Below, one piece after another: positions 43,681 to 54,660 of a stretch of DNA of 55,922 nucleotides (the first letter of the stretch is position 1; each line of letters begins with the position of its first letter). The DNA is taken from NCBI GenBank assembly GCA_000310025.1, contig FN648938.1, forward strand, positions 1 through 55,922, given 5' to 3'. The notes below the pieces were generated by a model that saw only the letters and a list, made by a program, of their open reading frames with translations, made no database searches and was not told where the DNA came from. The DNA is from Ectocarpus siliculosus. Lineage: Eukaryota; Sar; Phaeophyceae; Ectocarpales; Ectocarpaceae. Position numbers and translations under genes: made by a program.

Positions 43681-43744
<64 letters not shown>
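43671..43744. repeat. (TC)n microsatellite
   Basis: An almost pure TC run of about 35 dinucleotides. The Arg/Glu and Ser/Leu frames over it are artefacts. Confidence 0.95.
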
Positions 43745-43748
<4 letters not shown>

Positions 43749-43864
43749 GCTCTCTCGCTCCCTCTTTCGCGTGATATGCTCTCGTTCATGATTAGACCGT
43801 TCGACTCCTGGACGCCGTTTGCGGACTAGCCTGCAACAACACCCCGCAAACAGCCGTATGCTGC

Positions 43865-44110
43865 ATGTTCTGCTATAGACAGGATTGTGTACGCCCCTCC
43901 AGCAACATGGTTGTCCAGGATGCACCGAGCGACTATTCACCGCATCCAATGGAGACGGGCAGTATGGACGAAATTTACAACACCTCCTCGTCATTCGCTC
44001 CCCTCTCGGATCCTTTCGCTACAGGTACTTCTAGTTCTAGGTTTGAGCCAGCTTCACTACCAGGAATGCCGAGCGCGCTGCCGACTCCTCTCTCAAGCCT
44101 GAGCATATGA
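43865..44110 (+). CDS. Unidentified 81-codon frame, possibly a decayed element protein
   Basis: The frame reads MFCYRQDCVRPSSNMVVQ, DAPSDYSPHPMETGSMDE, IYNTSSSFAPLSDPFATG and ends PLSSLSI. It is Ser/Pro-rich, acidic and protein-like. Immediately after, in another frame, MSQPSFAKRPAKKGFTAF and TPPKTCGTHFGCRHFDC continue the protein-like look, so a frameshift may separate two halves of one ORF. No family is recognised. Confidence 0.35.
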   Translation: MFCYRQDCVRPSSNMVVQDAPSDYSPHPMETGSMDEIYNTSSSFAPLSDPFATGTSSSRFEPASLPGMPSALPTPLSSLSI

Positions 44111-44429
44111 GCCAACCAAGCTTCGCTAAACGTCCTGCAAAGAAGGGCTTCACGGCATTTACCCCACCAAAGACATGTGGGACGCACTTTGGTTGTCGAC
44201 ACTTCGATTGCGAGGTGTTATCCGGTCATTTTCAGTATTTATTTGCATTCAAGCTCACGTTGAGATTCCATAATTGTACATGTTCCATGAAATACAATTA
44301 GCCCATACTCGTATGGAATATGTCATTGAACAATATGAAGAGTGCCAAAGGATACCCATGGGGCTCCGTGAATTGCCACGGGCCGTTCCATGGCACACCG
44401 TTGGTCTCCATGACACTCAATGATGTAAT

Positions 44430-45011
44430 GGGATTTGAGTACGTACAAGGATGTGAACGTTAGTTCTAGGCAAGATACTCAGGTTATGGTTGGAGGGTTC
44501 AACTCTCCTAGGATTGTTATCAAAGAGGGGATACTGCCATAGCGGCCCCTCCCTGCAAGGACAGATCCGTGCCTCCTTCTGTTCAGTCTGTCCAAAGCAT
44601 CTGTGGCGGCCAAAGAGGTTTAGAAACATGTGGGTCATATTCAGGGCCTCCACCACTTTGGATGTGTAAACCTCACAACAGTATTTTTGTTCCTTATCTC
44701 TTTAGCCGCCATACATGCTGTCTCCTTGCTCGTCGCAGGACTGTTAGGAGATTTACAGGCGTAGCAATCCCTGAAGGCCCTGAGTTATCACTCACTTTCC
44801 GGTAGGTATCTCTTTGGCCGCCTTACATGCCGTCTCCTTGCTCTTTGGATAGACTCAACAGAAGGGGGCGCGGACCTCTCCTTGCTGGGAGGGGCCGCTA
44901 TGGCAATACCCCCTCTTTGATAACAATCTTATGCATGAGGAGGTGCAGCTCATGCCATAACCGGAATATCTTGCCAAGAACTACTGCTCAGATCCTTGTA
45001 CTCAATATCCC
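44430..45011. mobile_element. 582-bp inverted-repeat (foldback) element
   Basis: The arms 44430-44610 and about 44830-45011 are imperfect reverse complements. They share GGGATTTGAGTAC at the ends, TTCTAGGCAAGATACTC, then GATTGTTATCAAAGAGGG, GCCATAGCGGCCCCTCCC and CTTCTGTTCAGTCTGTCCAA. The central part also repeats a GGCCGCCTTACATGC/GCCGCCATACATGCTGTC block. It has no coding capacity and no clear target duplication. Confidence 0.8.
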
Positions 45012-47475
45012 ACAACAAAGGGAGTATTACCCTCGAATTCCATGGCATTGCAAATGATGTGCATGATCGGTAAAAATGCAACTTGATACACTGAACCCAG
45101 GTTGAACAGAGATAGGGCAGGGCCGACATCAGCGGCGACTAAACATACAGACGAGAACCAATAGATCCATCCACCATCCCTTTGTCAAGGGGGCTCCGTC
45201 ACTGAGACGCGAATACACAGCAGGAAAACCTGGATGAGTTTCCGGAGAGCTATCTCGCCTCTAAGTAACATCGCATATTTTGGTTTGCACCACATACAAA
45301 AGTTCACATGCTGTAACGGGGGCGATGGGTGTATTGTACCGATCTGCCGGAGGGGGCGGATCAAGGTAGATGTGAGCGAGCGAAAACGTTGTTGTGTACT
45401 GGCGATCAATAGCTTGTAGCAAATTCGGTAGAGGTAGCCAACCTGCGGTGAACGCGGCGATCGGTATCTTCGAAGCGCACAGGCAGAAAGGTTTAGATAT
45501 TAGGAAAGGTCCTTGTTGGTCCATCATGTACACACTTCTTCACCTTGGAATTGCACCCATGGACCAATTTGCCAGCAGCGCCACCGAAAGCGCAAATCCG
45601 TGCCCCACCGTCCCCATCATATGTAGTGGGATGGTACTCAGGGCTGGGTAGGACGCCAACAACCTGCAGTTCTCGGCAAAGGATGAACATGGTCGTCTCT
45701 CTTGGTATATACACAGCAGAGGCGGATAATAAGACGTGCTCTTGCTCGCTTGCTGCGGCATACTTCCACAGCAGTACATTGGACCACATATCGCATGTCA
45801 AGACACAGCAGGGTGTGCAGGTATGCAGTGGGTGGGCACAAGTGAATAGCTGATTGCCGAACAGACGAACAACGCTGGGAAAGGTGGGTAGGCCATCGCG
45901 GGCCGCCCCCTTCTCCTCCCCGCAGCAGTCCGGGGTATCGAGCCGAAGGTCTCGGTACACAGCAGAAATAAATGCCCGGCCCTGCTGTTCTTTGCGCGGT
46001 GGAACTGATCGGTCGCAGGTCCCTACATAAATAGGTTGCACGGAGAGGAGCACCAGCTGTCAGCAAAAAAATGCGGGGAAAAAAGGCCCAAATTCCTCTC
46101 TAAAAAGCATATGATTTAGAGACGCTCACTTTGGAGCACACGGTGGTTCACCGAACACCTGTGGCCGCAATACTCCAAGTGAGGAGGGCGTAAGAAGTTC
46201 CGAACACCCCCCTGCCCTCGGGCTATAGGTCCCTGTCGGTCTAGGGCGTGGTCCCTCTATAGTAGGGGGGCTATAACATCGTGAACATAGCAGCAGCACA
46301 CAGCAAGGGGCTGTAGAACAAAATAACAACAAAGAAGAGAGAATGTAGCGGATACAGACAGCAGTAGCGGACCACATTCGAGGCAGCTTCCGCTGTTGGC
46401 TTCACACCTGTGGGGTTAAGAATCAAGGACAGATCGTCCACGCCGGGCTAGGCTGCTGTGGGCACTCTCCTTCCGTGGCACCGTGGGTTCCAAATCGGTA
46501 CAGGCTCAAACCCAACACCAAAGTCGCTTGGGGAATGAGACAGGTAGCAGTCTACACGGGGCCTCTGCTGATGCCGAAAAGCGGCTTGGATCTTCCATGC
46601 AACACCACACACACATCAACAGCAACAGCTCAGCAGCTTCCAAAGCCCTGTGCCTAGCAAGCGCCACCAAGCACACTCGCCATGGTGAAGGTCTGCATCT
46701 GTAGCAGCCTCGCGTGCCGGGTGGAGGGCACAGAACCGGGGTTGAACATCCCCGAAGGAAAAGTTTGCGATGTAGGGAGGGACCACAGCGGCTTGAGGTG
46801 GACACATGAAAATCCCTAGACCGCGTAATGCTTCGGCGCCCCAGCGATGTAGCAGTGATGATGCGCAGATCAGATGTGCATCACATCCACGTGACAACTA
46901 TCGTTCGGATTAATTCTTGAAATACTCCGTAGTAAAGAAGACCTCTAGAGTATCCAACCGTTTGCCCCCCGCGCAGTCTAACCGCACCTCTTCCGCACGA
47001 TATGCACCCCCCCACCCCCCCCCCCTCTGTCTCACTCATTCTCAGCCAAATCCGCCGCGATCTCCCCAAGGTTGGTTGTTTGAGCAAAGAGAGAAGCGCC
47101 ACGACACGACATGAGCAAAGGACACCAGAACACCACCCAGACCAGAACATGAAGTTGGGCCGCATATTTTTTCGCACAGCTGCTGCTATGACCAGGGACA
47201 ACCTTCTCCGTTTCCTACCTTGCTCACACCTCTCTGTAAGTGCTCCTCGCCGTCTTCTTCTGTCACTCCTATTCGAGCACTGCCCGCGCTGGGATCTCCT
47301 TTACGTCGCGCCTGGGGTATGATGGGCAGGTGGGCACGAAGTTCAGTTGTAGTAGGTGTGTGTGGAACTACTTATTCTCCGTCTCTATTTCTTCTGTCGT
47401 GCCACAACGTGCAAAGTTCATCTGTCCTGTCCAAAACATCACACCCCGCACCTACCTGTTGCTACAAATACATAC
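45012..47475. other. Unassigned interval with a 186-codon minus-strand frame
   Basis: The minus-strand frame 46053-45493 is open for 186 codons, but its composition is Cys/Thr/Tyr-rich and matches no family. A second frame overlaps it, so it is probably chance. A short exon-like minus piece (NLGEIAADLAENE near 47055) and homopolymer C runs at 47005-47030 are present. At 46511-46535 a plus frame reads VAWGMRQVA (see findings). No supported gene. Confidence 0.3.
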
Positions 47476-47477
47476 CG

Positions 47478-47688
47478 TATATGACACAAGATAACACACC
47501 CCCTTGGCCGATTTTCAAAGCTCGATTTCTCAACAGCAGGAAGAGTCACAGCGCCGAAAACGGCGGCGTTGGAACCGTCTCGTCGAGAGCTGTTCGAAAA
47601 CGTATTGTTTCATTTATGCATCCTCTTCGTCGTGGAGTAATCGAGCTTTGAAAATCGGTCCAGGGGGTGTGTTATCTTGTGTCATATA
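47478..47688. mobile_element. MITE, copy 2 (211 bp)
   Basis: The inverted repeats of about 50 bp are nearly perfect. Left: TATATGACACAAGATAACAC, then CCGATTTTCAAAGCTCGATT. Right, reverse-complemented: the same with three differences. The inner part of the ends (GATTTTCAAAGCTCGATTTC) matches the copy at 21299-21509, and the total length is the same. The repeat may extend a further five bases each side (TACC outside). There is no open frame. Confidence 0.8.
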
Positions 47689-48060
47689 TGGTACGCATAC
47701 TACTTCGAATTTCAAATTTCGAGTTTCGAACTTCCAGGCCAGTGTGGTCATCAGTGTTACCTAGCGGCAGGTCAACATACATACTGTAATAAGCTAACAT
47801 TTAGAGAGGTACTTACTGCTGTTAGAGGCAATAAGACCGTGGTATGTATACATAGCGCCAACTGAGGAGAGCGGTCAAGTCCACACACATCGGAGGCATT
47901 TCTTGTGGGCTGAGCCTGGTAGAGGAAGGACAACAAACCACTTTTTTTTCTCTTTGTTTGATGATTCTGTAGGCACGCGACGCTCGCTCGTCGCGGCTTT
48001 GATCCGCAGCGTCTGTTGAGAATAAATTCATTCGCCATCACCATGGATTCCCCATCATCA

Positions 48061-48395
48061 ATGTGCGAAGGTATACCGATTCTGGTAAAAGTCAATCGAC
48101 GGATACCCTGCGAATCGGGTCCTTAAAACTCTCCACCCACAGAATTTACCCTCAACTGGGAACCTCTTGTGGCCAGGACGGGTAATTCGATGAAAGTGTG
48201 TTTGTTCTTTGTAGGATCGATTTCCAAGAGGTGTTCTCAGGACTGACACGCATTGTGTCCATGGGAAAATGTCCAAGCCAGGAGAAAAAATGTTCACCCA
48301 AGGAGATTTGAACCAGTATCCTGCTGACGCCATGTACGAAGGTGTACCGATTCTGGTAAAAGTCAATCGACGGACACTCAGCGAATCGGGTCCTC
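48061..48395. repeat. Dispersed ~272-bp tandem unit, 1.2 copies (copy 2)
   Basis: Same family as 37605-37928. Here both ends carry the longer 62-bp block beginning ATGTGCGAAGGTATACCGAT. The second end is more diverged (GGACACTCAGCGAATCGGG). The inner B-box-like word is degenerate (GATTTGAACC). Confidence 0.8.
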
Positions 48396-48554
48396 GTTTT
48401 GAACAAATGTGTAAGATTGAACGAAGGAAATCTGGGGTTCGTCGCGCGGGATTGAATCGTACAGTGGCAAGTGTACCTTTTTAGGGTAGTAAGTTAACCT
48501 GTGACCACGGGAATCGACCGCGTCGAGTGTTGGATCAGTACGGACATACATACG

Positions 48555-48767
48555 AAGGTACTGGGTAGAGAGAGATCGGAACGGTTTTTAATGTGAAGAC
48601 AACAACAACAACAAGGTATAGGCAAGAAATTGCGGGGAAGTTTCATCGGGAGATTGGATGAGCACGGCGGTGGTGATGACGTATTATTGGAGTACAACTC
48701 AGCAGCAGCAGCAGCAAGAAGCAAAAAAAAGAGCGTGCTATTAGTCGCTCTTGATATGATGGGAGGC
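48555..48767. repeat. Remnant of the (AAC)n dispersed repeat at the LTR element insertion site
   Basis: It shares ACGAAGGTACTG, GGAACGGTTTTTAAT and GTGAAGACAACAACAACAAC with 4398-4575. It continues into a CAG run. The LTR element inserted just after it. Confidence 0.5.
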
Positions 48768-49253
48768 TGTTGGGTGGCTTGGTGCGCCCGGCGCAGTTGT
48801 AGACGGCAAAAATAAAAGAACCGCGCGGCGAGTTTGCCGGCAACGATAAAATACAGTAAACTGCCCACGGGTGTGGTAACCCGCCGCATCTATGATGTTC
48901 CGGAGCGTGATAGCTCTGATGTGTTGACGCTGGTGCTGTGATAGCTGTTGTGATGGCGTGATAGCCTAGAGGCGTGAAAGCCTGGCAGCGTGATAGATGG
49001 TGGATAGGTAGTATGGGCACGGGCGTGATAGCCCAGGGCGTGATAGCCGGGAAAAAGGAAGATGAATAAATCAAGGGCACGTGGCCAACACCGTTGCTGA
49101 CACGCATACCCAGAAAACAATAATATGTGGCAAAGATGGTACCACCATTCCCCCAATTTATTACAACTGCGGAACCCCCAAAATCCCCCGCTCCATCTTC
49201 TAGGAACATTCCTCGGTTGCAATAATCTGTCAATGCTGTGAGTACATCCAACA
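48768..49253 (-). repeat. 3' LTR of the gag-only element
   Basis: 486 bp, same as 53976-54461. It contains about seven copies of GCGTGATAG or close variants (CTATCACGC in element orientation) between about 48904 and 49045, likely a U3 regulatory array. Confidence 0.95.
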
Positions 49254-51688
49254 GCCCCCCTGCTCGCTGCATTGTCAAGATTATACCCGAACTTGCTTAT
49301 ATTATGCATCACACGAAACCCATCCCAAAAACTCCAGAAATCAATGTCATTGTGCAACAGTCGTTTCTCCTCCCATCCTCTTGCAACAACCATAAACCAT
49401 TAAACCAGAGAGACTAGTTCGAACTTCCATTTGTCGCAAACGAACCAGAAACACCTACTACCAGAATCTCCATCGGTCTCCATTGTATCCAGAATCTCCA
49501 AAGATCAAAACATTCACTAAAAACCATTAAACCAGAAACACTTGATTGCAATTCCCATCGGTTCCAAACCATAAAACCAGGAACACCACCAACAATTTCC
49601 ATCGGTCGCTCATGAATTTCAAATTCCCAATATCAAATCATCCAAAACTCAAATCGTGGAAACAACCGCAATGGGTTATATCAGGAACAAATGAAAACGA
49701 ACACAAATGCAAACACATCCAACACCGTCCGGGACAAATCACTTTCCGAGGAGACTTCAAATCCACACGTAGCACAAGAATCATGATTGCACAAAAATGC
49801 TCGACTCCACAATAATACCTCATCCTCATAACAACACGAAGACCATTAATACAAAAAAACCCTTTCGAGTATTTTCTATCGGCCAATCTTGAATTCAATG
49901 TCCAACAAACACGATGAAATTACAAACCAGAATACCTCAGCAACATGGGAGCAACACCAAACCTGCCTCAGAAACAAAATCTCCTTGAAACATGTGACAT
50001 CGCTACGTGCCCTGCCTGCGTGGTTGACAGCGCGAGGTACATTGGAGTCATGGAGTGCTACAAAGATAGGCCCCCCTTCTTCTTTCATTATTTTTCCTCA
50101 AACACAAACAAACCTCCGTTCGTTCAGTTTCCTACAATACCTTTTATTTTCTTCCTGCATACCCTACCCATGCATGTCTGGCTGCGGCCCCCCTTCTCCG
50201 AACACCAGACGTGAAGGGATCAACCCTCTACTTGATAAACGCATCTTGTGACATTTGGGTACTGGAAACAACCCCAAAATCGCAACCTGCATTGTCAAAT
50301 CCCGAACTCTGCAAATCGAACATCGAAAACAGACGAAACATTCCATTCTTCGTAACATTGCTGTAGTTAATTGTCATGACACACCAATTCCCCCCCCAAT
50401 GACAATTGACAACAGCATCGAAGACATAGCATTTTATATAAATAGAGGGGTTACCCCTGGCCGATGGTACATGGAGAGGCGCGCCAAACACACAGGGGAC
50501 AACAACAATGTAGATAGAGCCTTCTACCTAAAAAAAATGCCACACGCAGAAGGAAAAAACAAAAACAACAAGCACAACCATAGTAGCGGCCTTCGCGACA
50601 TGGCCGCAAGGATTCAAACCAATAACCCTATTCCATCATCATGATCCTTTCTGAACAGTTTCAACGCAGCCTTCATGCCGTCAAATATTCTTGCAGGTGC
50701 AATTTCAATCGCAAAATCAAATCCGAAAGAACGCCGAAACAAGCCAAAACCAAAAACCAACCAAAAAAACAATTCCGGATCCACAAACCCGCATACATCT
50801 GTCACTAAACCGCCGTTGCCCGTGGTTTCCATCCCCGCTGGGCGATGCATCCTTCTCTGGAAATTATCTCAAACCGTCAACAGCACAGAACCATTCTCAG
50901 ACAAATACCAAACAAGCGGCAGCGCTGCATCAGAAAAACATCGGAATGGGGACGGACAATTCTGAGGAAAACAGCTTCAAAGAGTAGGCACAAAAACTCA
51001 AACGAAACAATGTTACAATTTCTTGGACGACAGAAACGAGTATTCGGAAAGCACATAGGCCCTAACAATCACTCCTGCCAACTCCTTGCTCCAGTATAGT
51101 CGTTGAGCACCAAACTAAACAGTGCGCACACGCAAATCGGTGCCGCCGTTGCTGTCCACGAAACGGATAGAAAACTAAACAAACATATAGACAGCCCCCC
51201 GCTGTCACATCCCGAAACATACCCCTTACATTTCCAGAGTTCATGCAAGAACACTCCGCGAATATCAAAATGCCAACTAACAAACATGGAGACAGCCCCC
51301 CTGCAAAGGTAGCTGTTCATATGGGGAAACAAAAACAAATCGATTGCTGTTCATGCCCTCTAGAATCATGGTCACACATGACATCCCCCCCCCCATGATT
51401 CTGGATGTACATAAAAAACAGCAACAAAGAAGAAAAAACCAGTGCAAAAGTAAAACGCGCTGCCAGAAAGAAAGGCAAAAAAAACTAAACTAAACACGAA
51501 ACCCACATTGTTAGATCAGACTCGATGTCGTCGCGCGATGCAAGGCGCGTCACGAGCCCAAACGGAGTGCCCCGCTCGGAGGGGCGACCCCCAGCAGGTT
51601 GTTCTTGATCTCCCACATGCACCCCTCCCAAACATCCTGTTCTCCACCGCCCTCCATCTCGTCGCCCCCCAGCTCGCCTTCCCCCAGC
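49254..51688 (-). other. Noncoding 3' spacer of the gag-only element
   Basis: About 2.4 kb between the gag stop and the 3' LTR. It is A/C-rich on the plus strand. It holds a degenerate array at about 49385-49620 (ACCATTAAACCAGAAACAC and TCCATCGGT words) and two internal copies of a GACAGCCCCCC motif (about 51193 and 51291) that resemble the polypurine tract at the LTR edge. The frames are short and none shows pol motifs. Confidence 0.7.
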
Positions 51689-52532
51689 TCACCGGTCCGT
51701 ATCATCCCAGGCCAAATCATCGGCTTGCCGTTCAATACGCGCCGTCGGAGATGGATGTGGTCCATCGGCCTCGGAGGTCGGCACCGATTTGCGTGTCGGC
51801 AACGGCGCGGCGGTAGTAACAGCGGCGGGCAGCGGAGCGGCGGTAGTCCTCGTCGCAGTCATCCGCGGGTCCGGCAGCGCGGCGATCATCCGGCGAAGGA
51901 TGCAGGCGGCACGGGTGCCCCGGGACTTGGCGGCAGCGGCGGTGGTGCGGCGGCGGCGGCGGCGGCGGCGGCTACAGGCCCAAGGCGCAGCGGTGGCAGC
52001 GGGCTGCGAAGCGGCGATGGCCCCGGGTCCCAACTCCCTGGGGAGGGTGTTCCCTTGTTGCTTGGCAGTCAAACTCAAAACGGGTTGGGGAAAGTAGCCA
52101 GCGCGGTGGTGGAAACCGTCAACATCCATTTGTTCGGCACGACCCAACACAGCCACATCACACTTAGACGCAACACCTTCCCTCGCATCAAACATCCCCG
52201 CACTCGTCCCCGAGTCTCCCTGCAACTGCTCACCACCTTTGGGTGTTGACATCCTAGTGTGCCATACTGGGGCTTGAAAGGTCACAGCAGGCTTCACCAC
52301 AGGAACCACAGGAACATCAGGCACAGACATACCAGCAACGGGAACACCAGACACCTCCCCATCACTAACAACTCTAATCTCATTTCCAGACACAGAATCA
52401 GACTCGCCTAGAGAATTCACACTACGTGTGAGGAAGAGACGAAGAGGGGCGCCACTTGCTGGAGGAGTGTCGCCCGGAGGTGGAGAGGGGGTCGCCGTCG
52501 AGGAGGCAGAGGTCGTTGGATTAGCGCCGATG

Positions 52533-52582
<50 letters not shown>

Positions 52583-54097
52583 AGTCGCCGGCTGAGTAGC
52601 GGTGCTAAAGGCCTCGTTGAAGACTCGCTGCTCATCAGCGTCGGGCCCTGCAGAACGGGGACAGAACGGGCGGCCCCGACCCCAGCTTGCCCCTTGGTCG
52701 AGTTGGTGCAGCTGCTCTCGATATGATCCGCCCGACAAGCGCCCCGATTCTTGCCCCCCGGCCTGAGGAAAACCTGGTCCCCGCATACCGTCCCTCTCGC
52801 GAATGAACGCCATGAAGTCGTTGTAGTGGAACAAGAAGTCCTTGCGAAGTTTATGGTAGTCTGGGGTGTTGTGGGAGGAGTTCGCTCCGTGAACCTGGCA
52901 GAAGAAGGCACCTCTCTGCTCATGAGATGGTCCGCCATCCGCTCCCGCAGCAGCTGCTCTCCTCATGCCGCCGTCCCGGCCTGCGCCGGCAGCGACGGGC
53001 GCATGCCTCGTGTCCTCGATCCCCTCCCCACACCTCCGTTTGATCCTCTGCTCGTGCTCGACCAGCCTCAGCGTCTCTTCCAGAGTACCTCTCGAAAGCA
53101 TGGGGTGGAACAGAATACGGTCTTTGACATCGTCGTACATTGGGAGCAAGCCACGTGCAAAGTGTCTCGACATTAACGTCTCCTCTCGATTGTCCCCACA
53201 AGACTGTAATTGCATCCACACAGTATTCGCCCTTCCCCAGTAGTCGACCAGAGTCTCTCCATGCTTCTGTCTAAGGCAGTTCCAAGTGCCGTCCAGGATT
53301 TCTCTCTCATGCGTCCTGTTTGTAGTGTAGTAGGACTGAAACACTCTCCACCCTGCTTGTGGACTCTCTGAAGCTAGTATCTGGTCTAGTATAGGTTGAA
53401 CGTTGATTTTCGTGATCAAGCACATCCAGACTCTCGTGGCCTTTCGAACACTTTCATCGCCATACCTCTGCCGCAACCAAGTCTTATCGACGTGCAACGA
53501 ACCCACAGGAATCTCTTCTCCTCTCATGATCTCTTCAAGACCCTCTGCATCCATCCACCCTGAGAAACAACTCGTAAAAATTCGGAACGCGACAGTCACA
53601 CTTCGATCCTTCAAGAAAGCATCATTCCACTCAGGTACTTCGACTCTCTCTCTCAGCTTCAACTCTATGGGCTGGGAACTAGACGTGCCTGAGCGGACGT
53701 CATGTCCCGGAGTCTGGGAGGCGAAGTTGGCAACCCGGCGGAGGAGGTCGACAAGGGCGATAGTTGGATCTTGTTCCCCTCCATCCGCGGCTGCTTTCGT
53801 TCCTCCCTGCTGGTCCACATCGGGGAGGTTCAACGAACCTCGTCCTTCCCCCCCGTTGTCTTCCCCGTGGGGAGAGGAACTAGTCCCTGGTCCCCGCGGA
53901 GGTCTTCGTCCATCTCCTCCAGCCGTCTTATTCGCGCAGACACAGCAGCCACTTTCTTGATCTATTACGCTAGCGTGTTGGGTGGCTTGGTGCGCCCGGC
54001 GCAGTTGTAGACGGCAAAAATAAAAGAACCGCGCGGCGAGTTTGCCGGCAACGATAAAATACAGTAAACTGCCCACGGGTGTGGTAACCCGCCGCAT
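51689..54097 (-). CDS. Gag of the non-autonomous LTR element
   Basis: The 802-codon frame ends at 51689. Its first 40 codons lie inside the 5' LTR, so the true start may be further in. Residues about 160-350 (FRIFTSCFSGWMDAEG, WLRQRYGDESVRKATRVW, AGWRVFQSYYTTNRTHER, GETLVDYWGRANTVWMQLQ, RGLLPMYDDVKDRILFHPM, LEETLRLVEHEQRIKR) have the helical order of Ty1/copia-type Gag capsid regions. At about 400 FCQVHGANSSHNTPDYH is a knuckle-like C..H.....H.....H arrangement instead of the usual CCHC. A poly-Gln run (about residues 505-525, CAG repeats) and Pro/Ala-rich tail follow. Gag assembles the particle that packages element RNA. The frame is intact, so the protein could still be made. Confidence 0.85.
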
Positions 54098-54461
54098 CTA
54101 TGATGTTCCGGAGCGTGATAGCTCTGATGTGTTGACGCTGGTGCTGTGATAGCTGTTGTGATGGCGTGATAGCCTAGAGGCGTGAAAGCCTGGCAGCGTG
54201 ATAGATGGTGGATAGGTAGTATGGGCACGGGCGTGATAGCCCAGGGCGTGATAGCCGGGAAAAAGGAAGATGAATAAATCAAGGGCACGTGGCCAACACC
54301 GTTGCTGACACGCATACCCAGAAAACAATAATATGTGGCAAAGATGGTACCACCATTCCCCCAATTTATTACAACTGCGGAACCCCCAAAATCCCCCGCT
54401 CCATCTTCTAGGAACATTCCTCGGTTGCAATAATCTGTCAATGCTGTGAGTACATCCAACA
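53976..54461 (-). repeat. 5' LTR of the gag-only element
   Basis: Same sequence as 48768-49253, including the GCGTGATAG array. In element orientation it runs TGTTGGATGTACTC to CCACCCAACA. The gag frame starts inside it. Confidence 0.95.
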
Positions 54462-54479
54462 GAGGCAACGATTTATGGT

Positions 54480-54660
54480 CATCATGGTGGATGATAAGGT
54501 GGGGATGGGGGGAGCGAGAGGGAGTCTGAAGGTGGAGGTTGGGGGAAGGGGGGGGGTATGGTGAAGGGATGGAAGCAATCGGGGGTAGGGCGCAGACGCA
54601 TGGGAACGGGGAAAAGCAGGCTGTTAAGGTGGGGTATAACGAGATGAGGTGTGACAGCCT
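54480..54660. repeat. G-rich low-complexity stretch
   Basis: Runs of GGGG and GGTGGGG dominate the plus strand. The 224-codon minus frame over it (Pro/Ser/His-rich) is judged a product of base composition. Confidence 0.5.

Larger units (their letters stand above)
48768..54461 (-). mobile_element. Gag-only LTR retrotransposon (5694 bp), complete
   Basis: The LTRs at 48768-49253 and 53976-54461 are each 486 bp and identical as far as I can compare. They begin TGTTGG and end CCAACA in plus reading. The 5-bp sequence GAGGC flanks both ends (48763-48767 and 54462-54466), a target-site duplication. Read on the minus strand, the 5' LTR is at 53976-54461. A polypurine tract (GCAGGGGGGC) lies directly before the 3' LTR at 49254-49263. 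The only long frame is gag. 49254-51688 has no reverse transcriptase, integrase or protease motif in any frame. No canonical TGG-starting primer-binding site follows the 5' LTR. This matches the terminal-repeat-with-GAG-domain type of non-autonomous element known from plants. Identical LTRs imply recent transposition with enzymes supplied by another element. Confidence 0.93.

Noticed and set aside
48643-49393. ORFs of 211 and 167 codons on the minus strand
   Set aside because: They lie in the LTR and recur almost identically in the second LTR (53965-54468). They are translations of the LTR, including its GCGTGATAG array, not genes.
50590-50660. tRNA-like GGTTTGAATCC on the minus strand
   Set aside because: The B-box word is degenerate, no A-box or stems are found at the right distance, and it lies inside the spacer of the LTR element.
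51599-52249. 216-codon plus-strand ORF rich in Gly/Ser/Ala
   Set aside because: It is antisense to the C-terminal part of the intact Gag frame.
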